DNA of 55,041 nt from Burkholderiales bacterium (GTDB lineage: Bacteria; Pseudomonadota; Gammaproteobacteria; Burkholderiales; SG8-41): contig JAURHM010000015.1 of assembly GCA_030833315.1 (NCBI GenBank), forward strand, positions 1 to 55,041, read 5' to 3'. The notes below the pieces were generated by a model. That model did no database searches and had not been told where the DNA came from. It saw nothing but the letters and a program-made list of their open reading frames with translations. The position numbers were made by a program, and so were the translations under genes. Below are positions 40,058 through 49,572 of this stretch, piece by piece. Every line of letters begins with the position of its first letter. Within the stretch, counting starts at the first letter, position 1.

Positions 40058-41428
40058 TTGGCAACCGGTCAGGTACTGGTGGTGGATGACGAAGCCGATA
40101 TCCGGGAACTGCTCGGCATCACGCTGATCCGGATGGGGCTGGAGCCGCATTGCGCAGGCAGTGTGGCGGAAGCCATGGAGCTTCTCGGCCATAAGACCTT
40201 CGAGCTGTGTCTGACAGACATGCGGCTGGGTGACGGCGACGGCCTGTCGATCGTCGAACACATTACCAAAAGTCATCCCAGTCTTCCCGTTGCGGTGATT
40301 ACCGCGCACGGCAGCGCAGAAAATGCCGTTGCGGCACTGAAGGCCGGGGCTTTTGATTATCTCGGCAAACCGGTTTCGCTGGATCAATTACGCGCGCTGG
40401 TGCGTTCGGCGCTCAAGCTGCCGCAGCCCGCCGGTGACCGGCGCAGCGCCGAGGCCGAGGCGGCGCGTTCACTCAGCGGCCCCTGCCTCATCGGTTGTGC
40501 GCCGCCGCTGGAGCAGGCGCGTCAGATGATCGGCAAGCTGGCGCGCAGTCAGGCGCCGGTGCAGATCCGCGGAGAATCCGGTTGCGGCAAGGAACTGGCG
40601 GCCCGGTTGATTCACATTAACGGTTCGCGGCGCGACGGCCCCTTTGTCGCGGTGAACTGCGGCGCGATTCCGGAAAACCTGATGGAGTCCGAGTTCTTCG
40701 GCCATCGCAAGGGCGCGTTCACCGGCGCGGTTGCCGACCACGACGGGTTTTTCCAGGCGGCGAACGGCGGCACGCTGTTTCTCGACGAGGTCGGCGATCT
40801 GCCGCTGTCGATGCAGGTCAAGCTGCTGCGCGCTATCCAGGAGAAACGCGTGCGCAAGGTCGGCTCGACCAGCGAGGAGTATGTCGATGTGCGCATCATC
40901 AGCGCGACACACCGGCATCTCGCCGATGAAGTCAAAAGCGGCGCCTTCCGTCAGGATCTGTATTACCGGCTCAATGTGATCGAGCTGCGTATGCCGTCAC
41001 TGCGCGAACTGCGCGAAGACATTCCGCGGCTGGCCGAGGCGATACTCGTGCGCCATGCCGCGGACGGCCGCTCGCTGCATCTGACGGCGCAGGCAGAAGA
41101 GGTGCTGCAGGCCTACCATTTCCCCGGCAACGTCCGCGAACTCGAGAATATTCTCGAACGCGCCGTGGCGCTGGCCGGCGGCAACGAGATTTCAGTGGAC
41201 GATCTGCAGCTGACCGACGAGCGCGTGCCGGAGCAGGACAGCGATATTGAAGGATTGCCGTTGCCCGAAAGGCTGGAGGCGATCGAGCGCAAGGCGATTA
41301 TGGATGCGCTGGAACGTACGCGTTACAACCAGACCGCCGCGGCGAAGGTATTGGGCATTTCCTTCCGCGCACTGCGTTACCGTATCCAGCGGCTCGGCAT
41401 CAAGCAGGAACTCGATGCAAAACCGTAA
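40058..41428 (+). CDS. pilR: Sigma-54-dependent response regulator PilR
   Basis: 456 residues from a TTG at 40058, chosen because an AGGGGGA site lies 7 bp upstream and the receiver domain begins at once (ATGQVLVVDDEADIREL). The phospho-acceptor aspartate is in LTDMRLGDGDG. The AAA+ domain has Walker A GESGCGKE, the sigma-54 contact loop KGAFTGA and Walker B GGTLFLDEVGDL. A Fis-type helix-turn-helix ends the protein (NQTAAAKVLGISFRALRYRI). It activates pilin transcription with PilS. Starts 14 bp after the pilS stop. Confidence 0.94.
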   Translation: MATGQVLVVDDEADIRELLGITLIRMGLEPHCAGSVAEAMELLGHKTFELCLTDMRLGDGDGLSIVEHITKSHPSLPVAVITAHGSAENAVAALKAGAFDYLGKPVSLDQLRALVRSALKLPQPAGDRRSAEAEAARSLSGPCLIGCAPPLEQARQMIGKLARSQAPVQIRGESGCGKELAARLIHINGSRRDGPFVAVNCGAIPENLMESEFFGHRKGAFTGAVADHDGFFQAANGGTLFLDEVGDLPLSMQVKLLRAIQEKRVRKVGSTSEEYVDVRIISATHRHLADEVKSGAFRQDLYYRLNVIELRMPSLRELREDIPRLAEAILVRHAADGRSLHLTAQAEEVLQAYHFPGNVRELENILERAVALAGGNEISVDDLQLTDERVPEQDSDIEGLPLPERLEAIERKAIMDALERTRYNQTAAAKVLGISFRALRYRIQRLGIKQELDAKP

Positions 41429-41443
41429 GGCGCTGCAACGCGA

Positions 41444-41983
41444 ATGAAGCTGGACGACGCCGGGCTGCTTGCGGAGGCGTGTTATCAGCCTTCTCCCAAT
41501 TGTGACGAACGTCCCGCGGATTCCGGAATCGATCTGCTGGTCATCCACAACATCAGCCTGCCGCCCGGGGAGTTCGGCGGCGACGCCATCGTTGACCTGT
41601 TTCTCAATCGCCTTGATCCGCAGGCGCATCCTTTTTACGAAGGTATCGCGGGTCTGCGCGTTTCGTCGCACTTCTTAATCCGCCGGGACGGCGCACTGCT
41701 GCAGTTTGTGCCATGTTCTAAGCGGGCCTGGCATGCCGGGCTGTCGCAGTGGTGCGGGCGCGATCGTTGCAACGATTTCTCGGTTGGCATCGAACTGGAG
41801 GGGGCGGACGACCTGCCTTTCAGTGATGCACAGTATGAGTGCCTGACCGTGCTGGCGCGTACTTTGTATGACCGATATCCCATCCAGGCCAGTGTAGGAC
41901 ATTCCGACATTGCGCCCGGTCGCAAGACCGATCCCGGTCCGTATTTTTCCTGGACGCGTTATTTCAGTGCGCTGGAAAAATAA
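41444..41983 (+). CDS. ampD: 1,6-anhydro-N-acetylmuramyl-L-alanine amidase AmpD
   Basis: 179 residues, family length. The zinc amidase_2 fold is shown by LLVIHNISLPPGEFGG, AWHAGLSQWCGRDRCNDFSV, GIELEGADDLPF and GHSDIAPGRKTDPGPYFSW. It cuts the peptide from anhydro-muropeptides in the cytoplasm during cell-wall recycling. It lies 15 bp after pilR on the same strand. Confidence 0.96.
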   Translation: MKLDDAGLLAEACYQPSPNCDERPADSGIDLLVIHNISLPPGEFGGDAIVDLFLNRLDPQAHPFYEGIAGLRVSSHFLIRRDGALLQFVPCSKRAWHAGLSQWCGRDRCNDFSVGIELEGADDLPFSDAQYECLTVLARTLYDRYPIQASVGHSDIAPGRKTDPGPYFSWTRYFSALEK

Positions 41984-42214
41984 AATCCTCATAAAAACAT
42001 AGGGTTGCCGTCAGGCGTTGGCCGGAGCTTCCCTGCCTTGGCTGCCGGTCTGTGCACGGCCGCTTCGGCTGGCGCCTGCCCGCCGGGGACGGCGGGGGCA
42101 GCTTTTGAGTTGCCCAATTTTTGTGCAACAAATTCGGTGCTTTACGGCGCTTCCTGCTGTTTCTCAAGAACTTTTAAAAAAAGCGTCAAAACCTATTGCG
42201 GATTCAAAATCCGG
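41984..42214. other. Noncoding stretch between ampD and the nrdA promoter region
   Basis: No gene was recognised here. The left part is GC-rich and coding-like without homology; the right part turns AT-rich (a run of eight A-rich bases near 42175) towards the regulatory boxes before nrdA. No convincing terminator for ampD was found. Confidence 0.5.
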
Positions 42215-42261
42215 CCACTAGAATTCGTCGAAAATAGCGTGTTGACCACTACATGTTGTGG
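42215..42261 (+). promoter_or_regulatory. Pair of NrdR-like boxes upstream of nrdA
   Basis: Box 2, CCACTACATGTTGTGG (42246-42261), is a near-perfect palindrome fitting the known NrdR consensus acaCwAtATaTwGtgt at most positions. Box 1, CCACTAGAATTCGTCG (42215-42230), is a weaker copy whose start lies exactly 31 bp upstream, the three-helical-turn spacing typical of NrdR operators. TTGACC at 42242-42247 overlaps box 2 and may be the -35 element, so binding would block the promoter. NrdR represses ribonucleotide reductase genes when dATP is high. Confidence 0.75.
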
Positions 42262-42340
42262 TTAGTGAGCTTGGGCGTCTTTTTTATTCGGTTTCCCCAA
42301 GTAGTCAAAAAAATCTAAAAAGATCAAGGAGTAATGAGAC

Positions 42341-45202
42341 ATGCAAGTCACCGTCGATTCCGCCCAGGCCCGCGCCACCCCACAAGTCAGTGTCAGCACC
42401 GAAGAGGCGGCACGGGAGGCGGTGTATGCGCAATACAAGATCATCCGCCGCAACGGTGCGGTCGTCGGCTTCGAGCCGTCGAAAATCGCCATTGCCATGA
42501 CCAAGGCGTTTATTGCGGTCAATGGCGGGCAGGGTGCCGCCTCTGCGCGTGTGCGTGAGCAGGTTGCCGCGCTCACCGAGAGCGTGGTCAACGCTCTGGT
42601 TCGCCGTCAGCCCTCCGGCGGCACCTTCCACATCGAAGACATCCAGGACCAGGTTGAACTGGCGATGATGCGCAACGGTGAACACCATGTTGCCCGCGCC
42701 TATGTGCTCTATCGCGAAGAGCGTTCGAAGGAACGCGCCCGCCAGCGTGAAGCGCAACCTGCGGCTGTTGCACAGAAAACCCAAGTCATCAACGTCACCG
42801 ACGGCGGTGTAACCCGTCCGCTCGACATCGAACGTATCACGGCTCTGGTTGAAAGCGCTTGCGCAGGCCTCGGCCGTGACGTCAGCGCCCAGCCGATTCT
42901 TGAGGCGATGCAGCGCGATCTTTACGACGGTGTGCCCATCGACGAAGTGCGTAAATCGCTGATCCTCGCAGCGCGCGGCCAGATCGAGCAGGATCCGGGC
43001 TACAGCTATGTCACCGCCCGCCTGCTGATGCACACGATGCGCCTCGAAACGCTGGGTGAGGAAGTCACGCAGGAAGAAATGGCGACGCGTTATGCTGCCT
43101 ATCTGCCGGAATTCATCCAGAAGGGCATCAAGGCTGAATTGCTCGACGAGCGTCTGGGCCACTACGACATGAAGGCGCTGGGTGCCGCGCTCGACGCGCA
43201 GCGCGACCTCAAGTTCACCTATCTCGGCCTGCAGATTCTCTACGACCGTTATTTCCTGCACATCGAAGGCCAGCGTATCGAACTGCCACAGGTGTTTTTC
43301 ATGCGTGTGGCGATGGGCCTCGCGCTGAACGAACCGGAAAGCCAGCGCGAATCGCGCGCTATCGAGTTCTACAACGTGCTGTCGAGCTTCGACCTGATGA
43401 GCTCGACCCCGACGCTGTTCAACTCCGGCACCCGCCGTTCGCAACTCGCCAGCTGCTACCTGACCACGGTCTCCGATGACCTCGACGGCATCTACGAAGC
43501 CATCAAGGAAAACGCGATGCTGCAGAAGTATGCTGGCGGCATCGGCAATGACTGGACCCCCGTGCGCGCGCTTGGTGCTTACATCAAGGGCACCAACGGC
43601 AAATCGCAGGGCGTGGTGCCATTCCTGAAAGTGGTCAACGATACCGCCGTTGCGGTGAATCAGGGCGGCAAGCGCAAAGGTGCAGTGTGTTCCTACCTCG
43701 AGACCTGGCATCTGGACATCGAGGAATTCCTCGAACTGCGCAAGAACACCGGCGATGACCGCCGCCGCACCCACGACATGAACACCTCGAACTGGATTCC
43801 CGACCTGTTCATGAAGCGCGTGATGGAAGCCGGGGAGTGGACGCTCTTTTCGCCGTCGGATGTGCCGGATCTGCACGAGAAATTCGGCAAGGCTTTCGAG
43901 AAGGCCTACTTAGAATACGAAGCGAAGTGCGCCAGCGGCGAAATGAAGCTGTTCAAGAAGGTTCCCGCACTGCAGCTGTGGCGCAAGATGCTGACCATGC
44001 TGTTCGAAACGGGTCACCCGTGGATCACTTTCAAGGATCCCTGCAACTTGCGTTCGCCGCAGCAGCACGTCGGCGTCGTTCACAGCTCGAACCTGTGCAC
44101 GGAAATCACGCTGAACACCGGCCCCGATGAGATAGCCGTGTGCAACCTGGCTTCGGTCAATATGCCGGCGCATCTTGACCTGTCGACCGGCCTGCTCGAC
44201 ATGGAGAAGCTCAAGCGTACGGTCGGCACCGGCATGCGCATGCTCGACAACGTCATTGACCTGAACTTCTACAACGTCAACAAGGCGCGCAACTCCAACT
44301 TCAAGCACCGTCCGGTCGGCCTCGGCATCATGGGCTTCCAGGACTGCCTGCACATGCTGCGCATCCCCTACGGTTCGCCGGCGGCGGTGGAATTTGCCGA
44401 CCGTTCGATGGAACAGGTGACCTACACCGCCTACTCGGCGTCGTCCGATCTGGCGGAAGAGCGTGGCCCGTACTCGACGTTCAAGGGTTCGCTGTGGGAC
44501 CGCGGAATCCTGCCGCTGGATTCGCTGAAGGTGCTGGCGGAAGAGCGCGGCGGTTATGTCGAGTGCGACATGTCCACCAAGCTCGACTGGAACGCCCTGC
44601 GCAGCCGCATCCAGCGTGTCGGCATCCGCAATTCGAACTGCATTGCCATTGCGCCGACGGCGACCATCGCCAACATCACTGGCCTGTCGCAGTGCATCGA
44701 ACCGACCTACCAGAACCTCTACGTCAAATCGAATCTGTCGGGCGAATTCACCGTAGTCAACGAGTTCCTCGTGCGCGACCTGAAGAAACTCAATCTGTGG
44801 GACGAAGTGATGGTTGCGGATCTGAAGTATTTCGACGGTTCTCTGGCGAAGATCGACCGCGTGCCGCCGGATGTCCGCGCCCTGTATGCGACCGCATTTG
44901 AAGTGGATGCGAGCTGGCTGGTGGAATGTGCGGCTCGCCGCCAGAAGTGGATCGACCAGTCGCAGTCGCTGAACATCTACATGGCCGGCGCTTCGGGCAA
45001 GAAACTGGATGAAACCTACAAGCTGGCGTGGCTGCGCGGTCTGAAGACCACTTACTACCTGCGCACGCTGGGCGCGACATCGACGGAAAAATCGACGGGC
45101 CGTGCTGGTCAGCTGAATGCAGTGTCGTCGGACGGTATTGCGACGGAAGAACAACCCAAGGTGTGCTCGATACTTGATCCCGAGTGCGAAGCCTGCCAGT
45201 AA
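42341..45202 (+). CDS. nrdA: Class I ribonucleoside-diphosphate reductase, alpha subunit
   Basis: 953 residues, longer than E. coli NrdA (about 760) because two ATP-cone domains come first: one near residues 25-125 (KIIRRNGAVVGFEPSKIAIA) and one near 145-235 (VTRPLDIERITALVESACAG). The catalytic barrel has the redox cysteines in QLASCYLTTV and HSSNLCTEITLN, and the C-terminal pair in CSILDPECEACQ that regenerates the active site. It reduces ribonucleotides for DNA synthesis with the NrdB radical subunit, encoded 166 bp downstream. AAGGAG precedes the start. Two ATP cones suggest stronger dATP control at the enzyme in addition to NrdR. Confidence 0.97.
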   Translation: MQVTVDSAQARATPQVSVSTEEAAREAVYAQYKIIRRNGAVVGFEPSKIAIAMTKAFIAVNGGQGAASARVREQVAALTESVVNALVRRQPSGGTFHIEDIQDQVELAMMRNGEHHVARAYVLYREERSKERARQREAQPAAVAQKTQVINVTDGGVTRPLDIERITALVESACAGLGRDVSAQPILEAMQRDLYDGVPIDEVRKSLILAARGQIEQDPGYSYVTARLLMHTMRLETLGEEVTQEEMATRYAAYLPEFIQKGIKAELLDERLGHYDMKALGAALDAQRDLKFTYLGLQILYDRYFLHIEGQRIELPQVFFMRVAMGLALNEPESQRESRAIEFYNVLSSFDLMSSTPTLFNSGTRRSQLASCYLTTVSDDLDGIYEAIKENAMLQKYAGGIGNDWTPVRALGAYIKGTNGKSQGVVPFLKVVNDTAVAVNQGGKRKGAVCSYLETWHLDIEEFLELRKNTGDDRRRTHDMNTSNWIPDLFMKRVMEAGEWTLFSPSDVPDLHEKFGKAFEKAYLEYEAKCASGEMKLFKKVPALQLWRKMLTMLFETGHPWITFKDPCNLRSPQQHVGVVHSSNLCTEITLNTGPDEIAVCNLASVNMPAHLDLSTGLLDMEKLKRTVGTGMRMLDNVIDLNFYNVNKARNSNFKHRPVGLGIMGFQDCLHMLRIPYGSPAAVEFADRSMEQVTYTAYSASSDLAEERGPYSTFKGSLWDRGILPLDSLKVLAEERGGYVECDMSTKLDWNALRSRIQRVGIRNSNCIAIAPTATIANITGLSQCIEPTYQNLYVKSNLSGEFTVVNEFLVRDLKKLNLWDEVMVADLKYFDGSLAKIDRVPPDVRALYATAFEVDASWLVECAARRQKWIDQSQSLNIYMAGASGKKLDETYKLAWLRGLKTTYYLRTLGATSTEKSTGRAGQLNAVSSDGIATEEQPKVCSILDPECEACQ

Positions 45203-45368
45203 CGTTAAACGTGCAGTTGTAACAAGGCGGAATCAGGGAAGACGGTAGGGAAGTGCGGTTGAAGGTTGCTTTATGGGCAGTGCGACGGATTCACCTTTAA
45301 CAACAATCAAGAAACTGTCGCCGGCCCTGGAAGGTGTCCACCGACAACGCTAATAAAGGAGACTGAAG

Positions 45369-46490
45369 ATGTTGCAATTTGAAGATAGCTCGGCTGCTGC
45401 AACCGGCGCCGTCCTCCAACCCGTTGGTGCCGATCGCGCGTCGGCACCGACCCCCGAGGCGGAAACTGAACTGCGCCGGGTTAATGTTGCCGACAAGCGC
45501 GTGATCAACGGCAGCACCGACGTCAACCAGCTGGTGCCTTTCAAATACAAGTGGGCCTGGGACAAATACCTCTCGGCCTGCGCCAACCACTGGATGCCGC
45601 AGGAAATCCAGATGAGCCGCGACATCGCGATGTGGAAAGACCCTAACGGTCTGACAGAAGACGAGCGCCGCATCGTCAAGCGCAACCTCGGCTTCTTCGT
45701 TACCGCCGACTCGCTGGCTGCCAACAACATCGTGCTCGGCACCTATCGCCACATCACGGCACCGGAATGCCGCCAGTACCTGCTGCGCCAGGCTTTTGAA
45801 GAGGCGATTCACACCCACGCCTACCAGTACATCGTCGAAAGCCTGGGTCTCAACGAAGGCGAGATTTTCAACGCCTACCACGAGGTATCGTCGATCCGCG
45901 CCAAGGATGAATTCCTGATCCCGTTCATCGACGTGCTGACCGATCCGGCGTTCAAGACCGGCACGCCGGAAGCCGACCAGAAACTGCTGAAGAGCCTGAT
46001 CGTGTTCGCCTGCCTGATGGAAGGCCTGTTCTTCTATGTCGGTTTTGCGCAGATCCTCGCGCTGGGCCGCCAGAACAAGATGACCGGTGCCGCCGAACAG
46101 TATCAGTACATCCTGCGCGACGAGTCGATGCACTGCAATTTCGGCATTGATCTGATCAACACAATCAAGATGGAGAACCCGCATCTGTGGACTTCGGAGT
46201 TCCGTGAGGAACTGAAGGAACTGTTCCACAAGGGTGTGGAGCTTGAATACCGTTATGCCGAAGACACCATGCCGCGCGGCGTGCTCGGTCTCAATGCGGC
46301 GATGTTCAAGGAGTATCTGCGCTACATCGCCAACCGCCGTGCACAGCAGATCGGTCTCGACGTTCTGTTTGAAGGCGTCAGCAACCCCTTCCCGTGGATG
46401 TCGGAAATGATCGACCTGAAAAAAGAACGCAATTTCTTTGAAACCCGTGTCATCGAGTATCAGACCGGGGGCGCTTTGTCCTGGGAGTAA
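45369..46490 (+). CDS. nrdB: Class I ribonucleoside-diphosphate reductase, beta subunit
   Basis: 373 residues. Diiron ligands lie in [33 protein letters not shown] and [12 protein letters not shown]; the tyrosine of the HAYQYI segment is in the position of the radical tyrosine of class Ia enzymes. It supplies the tyrosyl radical to NrdA. A strong AAAGGAGA site precedes the start. The 166 bp between nrdA and nrdB hold no recognised feature, and a strong terminator follows. Confidence 0.96.
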   Translation: MLQFEDSSAAATGAVLQPVGADRASAPTPEAETELRRVNVADKRVINGSTDVNQLVPFKYKWAWDKYLSACANHWMPQEIQMSRDIAMWKDPNGLTEDERRIVKRNLGFFVTADSLAANNIVLGTYRHITAPECRQYLLRQAFEEAIHTHAYQYIVESLGLNEGEIFNAYHEVSSIRAKDEFLIPFIDVLTDPAFKTGTPEADQKLLKSLIVFACLMEGLFFYVGFAQILALGRQNKMTGAAEQYQYILRDESMHCNFGIDLINTIKMENPHLWTSEFREELKELFHKGVELEYRYAEDTMPRGVLGLNAAMFKEYLRYIANRRAQQIGLDVLFEGVSNPFPWMSEMIDLKKERNFFETRVIEYQTGGALSWE

Positions 46491-46592
46491 TCCCGGGGAG
46501 TCCGGACACGAGACGGAGATCGACACGAAACATGCAATGGAACGCGTGCATCCCCCTGACGGGCGGGATGGTGTGCTGACCCAGCAAGGCAG

Positions 46593-46646
46593 CCGGCGGT
46601 TATCCCCCTGCGGCGCAAGCCGCGGGGTGCAACCGCCGGTTTTTTT
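46593..46646 (+). terminator. Intrinsic terminator after nrdB
   Basis: A long hairpin with outer arms CCGGCGGTT (46593-46601) and AACCGCCGG (46631-46639) and a GC-rich inner stem closed by GCAA, followed by seven Ts. It would end the nrdAB message. Confidence 0.9.
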
Positions 46647-46683
46647 CGGGTTTTGATCAACACCACGATGGAGGGTATATCCC

Positions 46684-46989
46684 TTGGCACTCAGTCTGAA
46701 GTTCCGGCGTTACCGCAGTCGCAGGCCTCATCTGCACACGGTTACCGAACTGCGCGCGGAGGACAACTGCACGTTATGGCTGCGTTTTGACGATGGTCTC
46801 GAGGGACATGTCTATCTCGGCGACCTGGTGGAGGAGACCGCGCTGGCCGTGCTGTCCGATGCCTCGCTGTTCCGTCGTGTTGCATTCGACCCGGTGTCCA
46901 ATCTGCTGACCTGGAGTGGCGGCGTGCGGATTGATCCCGACATGCTGTACCAGAATCTGGCCTACCAGGCCGGATCCGTGTTGCACTAG
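46684..46989 (+). CDS. DUF2442 family protein
   Basis: 101 residues from the TTG at 46684, which has GGAGGG 8 bp upstream. After a basic N-terminus (FRRYRSRRPHLH) the DUF2442 pattern follows: VTELRAEDNCTLWLRFDDGL, VYLGDLVEETALAVLSD and GVRIDPDMLYQNL. Small cytoplasmic proteins of this family have no known role; some occur with DUF4160 proteins in toxin-antitoxin-like pairs, but no DUF4160 gene is adjacent. Follows the nrdB terminator and precedes the lysine-rich gene. Confidence 0.82.
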   Translation: MALSLKFRRYRSRRPHLHTVTELRAEDNCTLWLRFDDGLEGHVYLGDLVEETALAVLSDASLFRRVAFDPVSNLLTWSGGVRIDPDMLYQNLAYQAGSVLH

Positions 46990-47056
46990 AAAAGCTGTGC
47001 AGGGCGCGATCTGTTGCAGGGCGCGCCACCGTATCTATACCGTGATGGAGGTTCCC

Positions 47057-47416
47057 ATGGCAAAAGCCAAGAAGAAGGCAGCAAAGAAAAAGACGGCGAA
47101 AAAGAAAGCGGCGCAGAAGAAAAAAGTCGCCAAGAAAAAAGTCGTCAGCAAAAAAACGACCCGCAAGGCCGCAGCGAAAAGTGCAAGCCGCAAGGCAGGC
47201 AAGAAAAAAGCGGTAAAGAAACCGGCGAAGAAGCCGGCGAAAAAAAAGCCGGCTCGAAAGCCGGCTAAGAAAAAAGCAGTCAAGAAGAAACCTGCTGCAA
47301 CAAACCGGGCGGTCAAAACGAAACCGGAAGCCCAGACTGCAGTACCGGCGCCTATCACTCCCCGTCCGATTGCGATTCCAGGCGCCTGGCCGTTTCCGAT
47401 GGGCAGTAAACCCTAG
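47057..47416 (+). CDS. Lysine/alanine-rich histone H1-like protein
   Basis: 119 residues from the ATG at 47057, with GGAGG 5 bp upstream. The first ~85 residues are almost entirely K, A, P and R in short repeats such as AKKKAAKKK and KKPAKKPAKKKP, like AlgP/HctB-type histone-like proteins that bind DNA by charge. The last ~25 residues, from about APITPRPIAIPGAWPFPMGS, are proline-rich and different. The repeats make base use locally A-rich against the surrounding DNA, and length varies between strains in such genes. Role in nucleoid structure is an inference. Confidence 0.8.
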   Translation: MAKAKKKAAKKKTAKKKAAQKKKVAKKKVVSKKTTRKAAAKSASRKAGKKKAVKKPAKKPAKKKPARKPAKKKAVKKKPAATNRAVKTKPEAQTAVPAPITPRPIAIPGAWPFPMGSKP

Positions 47417-47740
47417 GAACTTGGCTGACATCTGCGCTTTGCGGCGGAACCGGTCTCGGGAGAAGTCCGGTGTCCGTCGCGGAGAGCGGGTCGCAACCGC
47501 GAACAGCAGGGAAGCTAAGATACCCAATCCGTCCCCCCGGGGCAAGGCGAGGGCAGCGGGTCTGCCCCCAAGGCCGGTTAAAATAGTTATAAAAAACAAC
47601 ATGTTATACCTGTAAAATTTTTTCCGCGAGGCTCTTGGGCGCCCGGTATCGACCCCGGCCGCGGTCTGTGCGGCGGGATGTCCCGCCCCGGTCGGCTGGC
47701 GTTTACGCTCAAATCTGCGCGCTAATTGATGGGGGCGCCG
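47417..47740. other. Noncoding stretch before the DUF302-like pseudogene
   Basis: No gene was recognised. An AT-rich patch at about 47578-47627 stands out from the GC-rich surroundings and contains TATAAA- and TATACC-like sequences that could form a promoter. A short perfect hairpin GGCGGGA/TCCCGCC occurs near 47672-47687. Confidence 0.4.
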
Positions 47741-48210
47741 ATGAAACTGCTGAGCTTGATGTTGTGCGCGGGCTGGCTGATGGTTGCCGGCCTTGCCGAT
47801 GCGGCTTCACCCGGCGTGCAGTTGCGATCGACCTAGGGTGAATTCGCCGATGTGCGTGATCGCGTCGTGAGAGCTTTGGAAAACCGCGGACTGGCGGTGA
47901 ACTACACCGCAAAAGTTGGTGAGATGATCGATCGAAACGGACGCGATCCGGGCCGCGACCGCAGAATTTACAATCAGGCCGAAGTGATCAAGTTCTGCAG
48001 CGCTGCGCTGTCGCGCGACACCATGGAAGCGGATCTGCGCAATATTGTTTTTGTCTGTATTCGATCGCGGTCTATCCCTTGCCGCAGTCGCCGGGAACGG
48101 TTTACCTGTCGTATCGTTTACCGGCGGCTCAGGGATCGGGGCAATCCATCCGTGTACTGCGAGCGGTCGAAAAATTGCTGGCGGATATTACCGCCGAGGC
48201 ATTGAATTAG
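47741..48210 (+). pseudogene. Exported DUF302-like protein broken by a stop and a frameshift
   Basis: The ATG at 47741 opens a signal peptide (MKLLSLMLCAGWLMVAGLAD). A TAG at 47834-47836 interrupts the frame, but the same frame goes on with FADVRDRVVRALENRGLAVN, KVGEMIDRNGRD, VIKFCSAALSRDTMEADLRN and IVFVC. Near 48056 a frameshift is needed to reach IAVYPLPQSPGTVYLSYRLP and the tail VLRAVEKLLADITAEALN, ending at TAG 48208-48210. The rebuilt protein, about 155 residues, resembles the DUF302-type periplasmic family. Two separate lesions make loss of function likely. Converges with the M20 peptidase gene. Confidence 0.75.
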
Positions 48211-48254
48211 TCGAAAGCCGGAGAGCGATGGTGCATGTTCTCCGGGACGGGGCG

Positions 48255-49547
48255 TTATTGCAGTGGCGCCTTGCCGTTGGAGATGTCCATGATCATCCGC
48301 GTTGCCAGATAGAGACGGGGCTCGATCGAAGTGATCAGGACGTACTCGGCGTTGGTCGAGTGCGAGCCGAAGCCGCGAAGGCCGAAGCCTTCGACCACCG
48401 GCGCCTTGGTCGACAGCGCGGCAAACGCGGCGTCAGTGCCGCCGCCGGTCGGGCGGTCGCGCAGATCGAGTTTCTGACCGAGTTCTTCATAGACGCGCAC
48501 GGCGTGAGCGCCCAGTGCGCGTGATGCGTCCGTGGCCTGCAGCGGCGGGCGGCGGCGTTCGAAATCAAGCGTGACTTCCGTTTCCGGCAGCAGCTTGTTT
48601 TTGATGCGCTCGCGCAGCGTCTGTTCAATGCCGTCGAGGTCCGAGACCCGATCCACCCGGACATCGGCCTGCGCCTGCGCACCCGGCGGAATCATGTTGC
48701 GGACGATGCCAGCGCGCGCCATCGTCCAGTTCAGGTGTTGCCCGACTTTGGGATTCGACAGGTCGCGTGCCTGCAGGATCTGATGCGACAATTCATACAG
48801 TGCATTGATACCTTGATGCGGCGCCGCCCCCGCATGCGAGGCACGGCCGCGGACGGTGATGGTGGCGGCACCGATACCGCTGGTGGCGAGGCGGATCTGG
48901 TCGACCTGCGGGCTTCCGCCGCCCTCAAAGGACAGTACGGCATCGTGCTCGCGGCCGAGTTTCTCAATCAGGAAGCGCGAGCCGGGTGAGCTGACTTCCT
49001 CGTCGCCGTTGATCAGCACGGTGAGCGTGCCGTATTCGCGGAAATTCAGGCTGCGCAGCATCGTCAGCGTATGCAGGATCACGGCAATGCCCTGCTTGTC
49101 ATCGGCGATGCCGAGACCGTAGGCGCGGTCGCCTTCAATCTTGAACGGCTGTCCCGAGAGCATGCCCAGCGGATACACGGTATCCATATGCGCAATCAGC
49201 AGGATCTTGCGGGTACCCGTGCCGGTAAAGGTTGCGCGCACCATGCGGCCGATTTTTTCCGGCGTGTCGAACATCTTGTAGATTTCAGGGCCGGCGTCGA
49301 GCAGTTCGGTTTTGGCGCCTAGAGCCTGGAGTTTTTTCGCAAGCAGGTTGGCGATCTTTTCCAGACCTGCGAATTCCGCGCTGCCCGATTCGATATCGAC
49401 AAGCTCCTTCATCGTCTTCAGCAGGGCAGGCTGCTCTTTTTTGGCCAGCGCGATCACGGCTTCATTGGCGGCTGCCAATGTGTTGCCGGCGTAAAGGGTC
49501 AGTGCCAGCGACAGGCTGTACATCATTGTTTTTATGATTTTTTTCAT
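48255..49547 (-). CDS. Exported M20 family metallopeptidase (glutamate carboxypeptidase-like)
   Basis: 430 residues from the ATG at 49547, with a GGGGG site upstream; the frame extends to 49610. A signal peptide (MYSLSLALTLYAGNTLAAA) points to the periplasm. Zinc-binding segments of the M20 family are LLIAHMDTVYP, GIADDKQGIAVILH, INGDEEVSSPGSRFL and GGGTDAAFAALS, with the dimerisation domain between (GRASHAGAAPHQG). The closest named type is carboxypeptidase G2, which releases C-terminal glutamate; substrate is not certain. It lies 25 bp after ltaE on the same strand. Confidence 0.88.
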   Translation of the reverse strand: MKKIIKTMMYSLSLALTLYAGNTLAAANEAVIALAKKEQPALLKTMKELVDIESGSAEFAGLEKIANLLAKKLQALGAKTELLDAGPEIYKMFDTPEKIGRMVRATFTGTGTRKILLIAHMDTVYPLGMLSGQPFKIEGDRAYGLGIADDKQGIAVILHTLTMLRSLNFREYGTLTVLINGDEEVSSPGSRFLIEKLGREHDAVLSFEGGGSPQVDQIRLATSGIGAATITVRGRASHAGAAPHQGINALYELSHQILQARDLSNPKVGQHLNWTMARAGIVRNMIPPGAQAQADVRVDRVSDLDGIEQTLRERIKNKLLPETEVTLDFERRRPPLQATDASRALGAHAVRVYEELGQKLDLRDRPTGGGTDAAFAALSTKAPVVEGFGLRGFGSHSTNAEYVLITSIEPRLYLATRMIMDISNGKAPLQ

Positions 49548-49572
49548 ATGCCCCCGATGGGTCGATGGATGT

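Noticed and set aside
42305-43876. Minus-strand open frame (523 codons) opposite nrdA
   Set aside because: Antisense to an unmistakable ribonucleotide reductase gene, with no start signal or homology.
46742-47602. Minus-strand frame (286 codons) rich in R, F and L
   Set aside because: It is the complement of the lysine-rich repeats of the gene at 47057 and of DUF2442; the odd composition follows from the A-rich repeat on the other strand.
48218-48245. Hairpin CCGGAGA/TCTCCGG between the DUF302-like pseudogene and the M20 peptidase
   Set aside because: The loop is 14 bases and there is no T-run on either side, so I do not call it a terminator.
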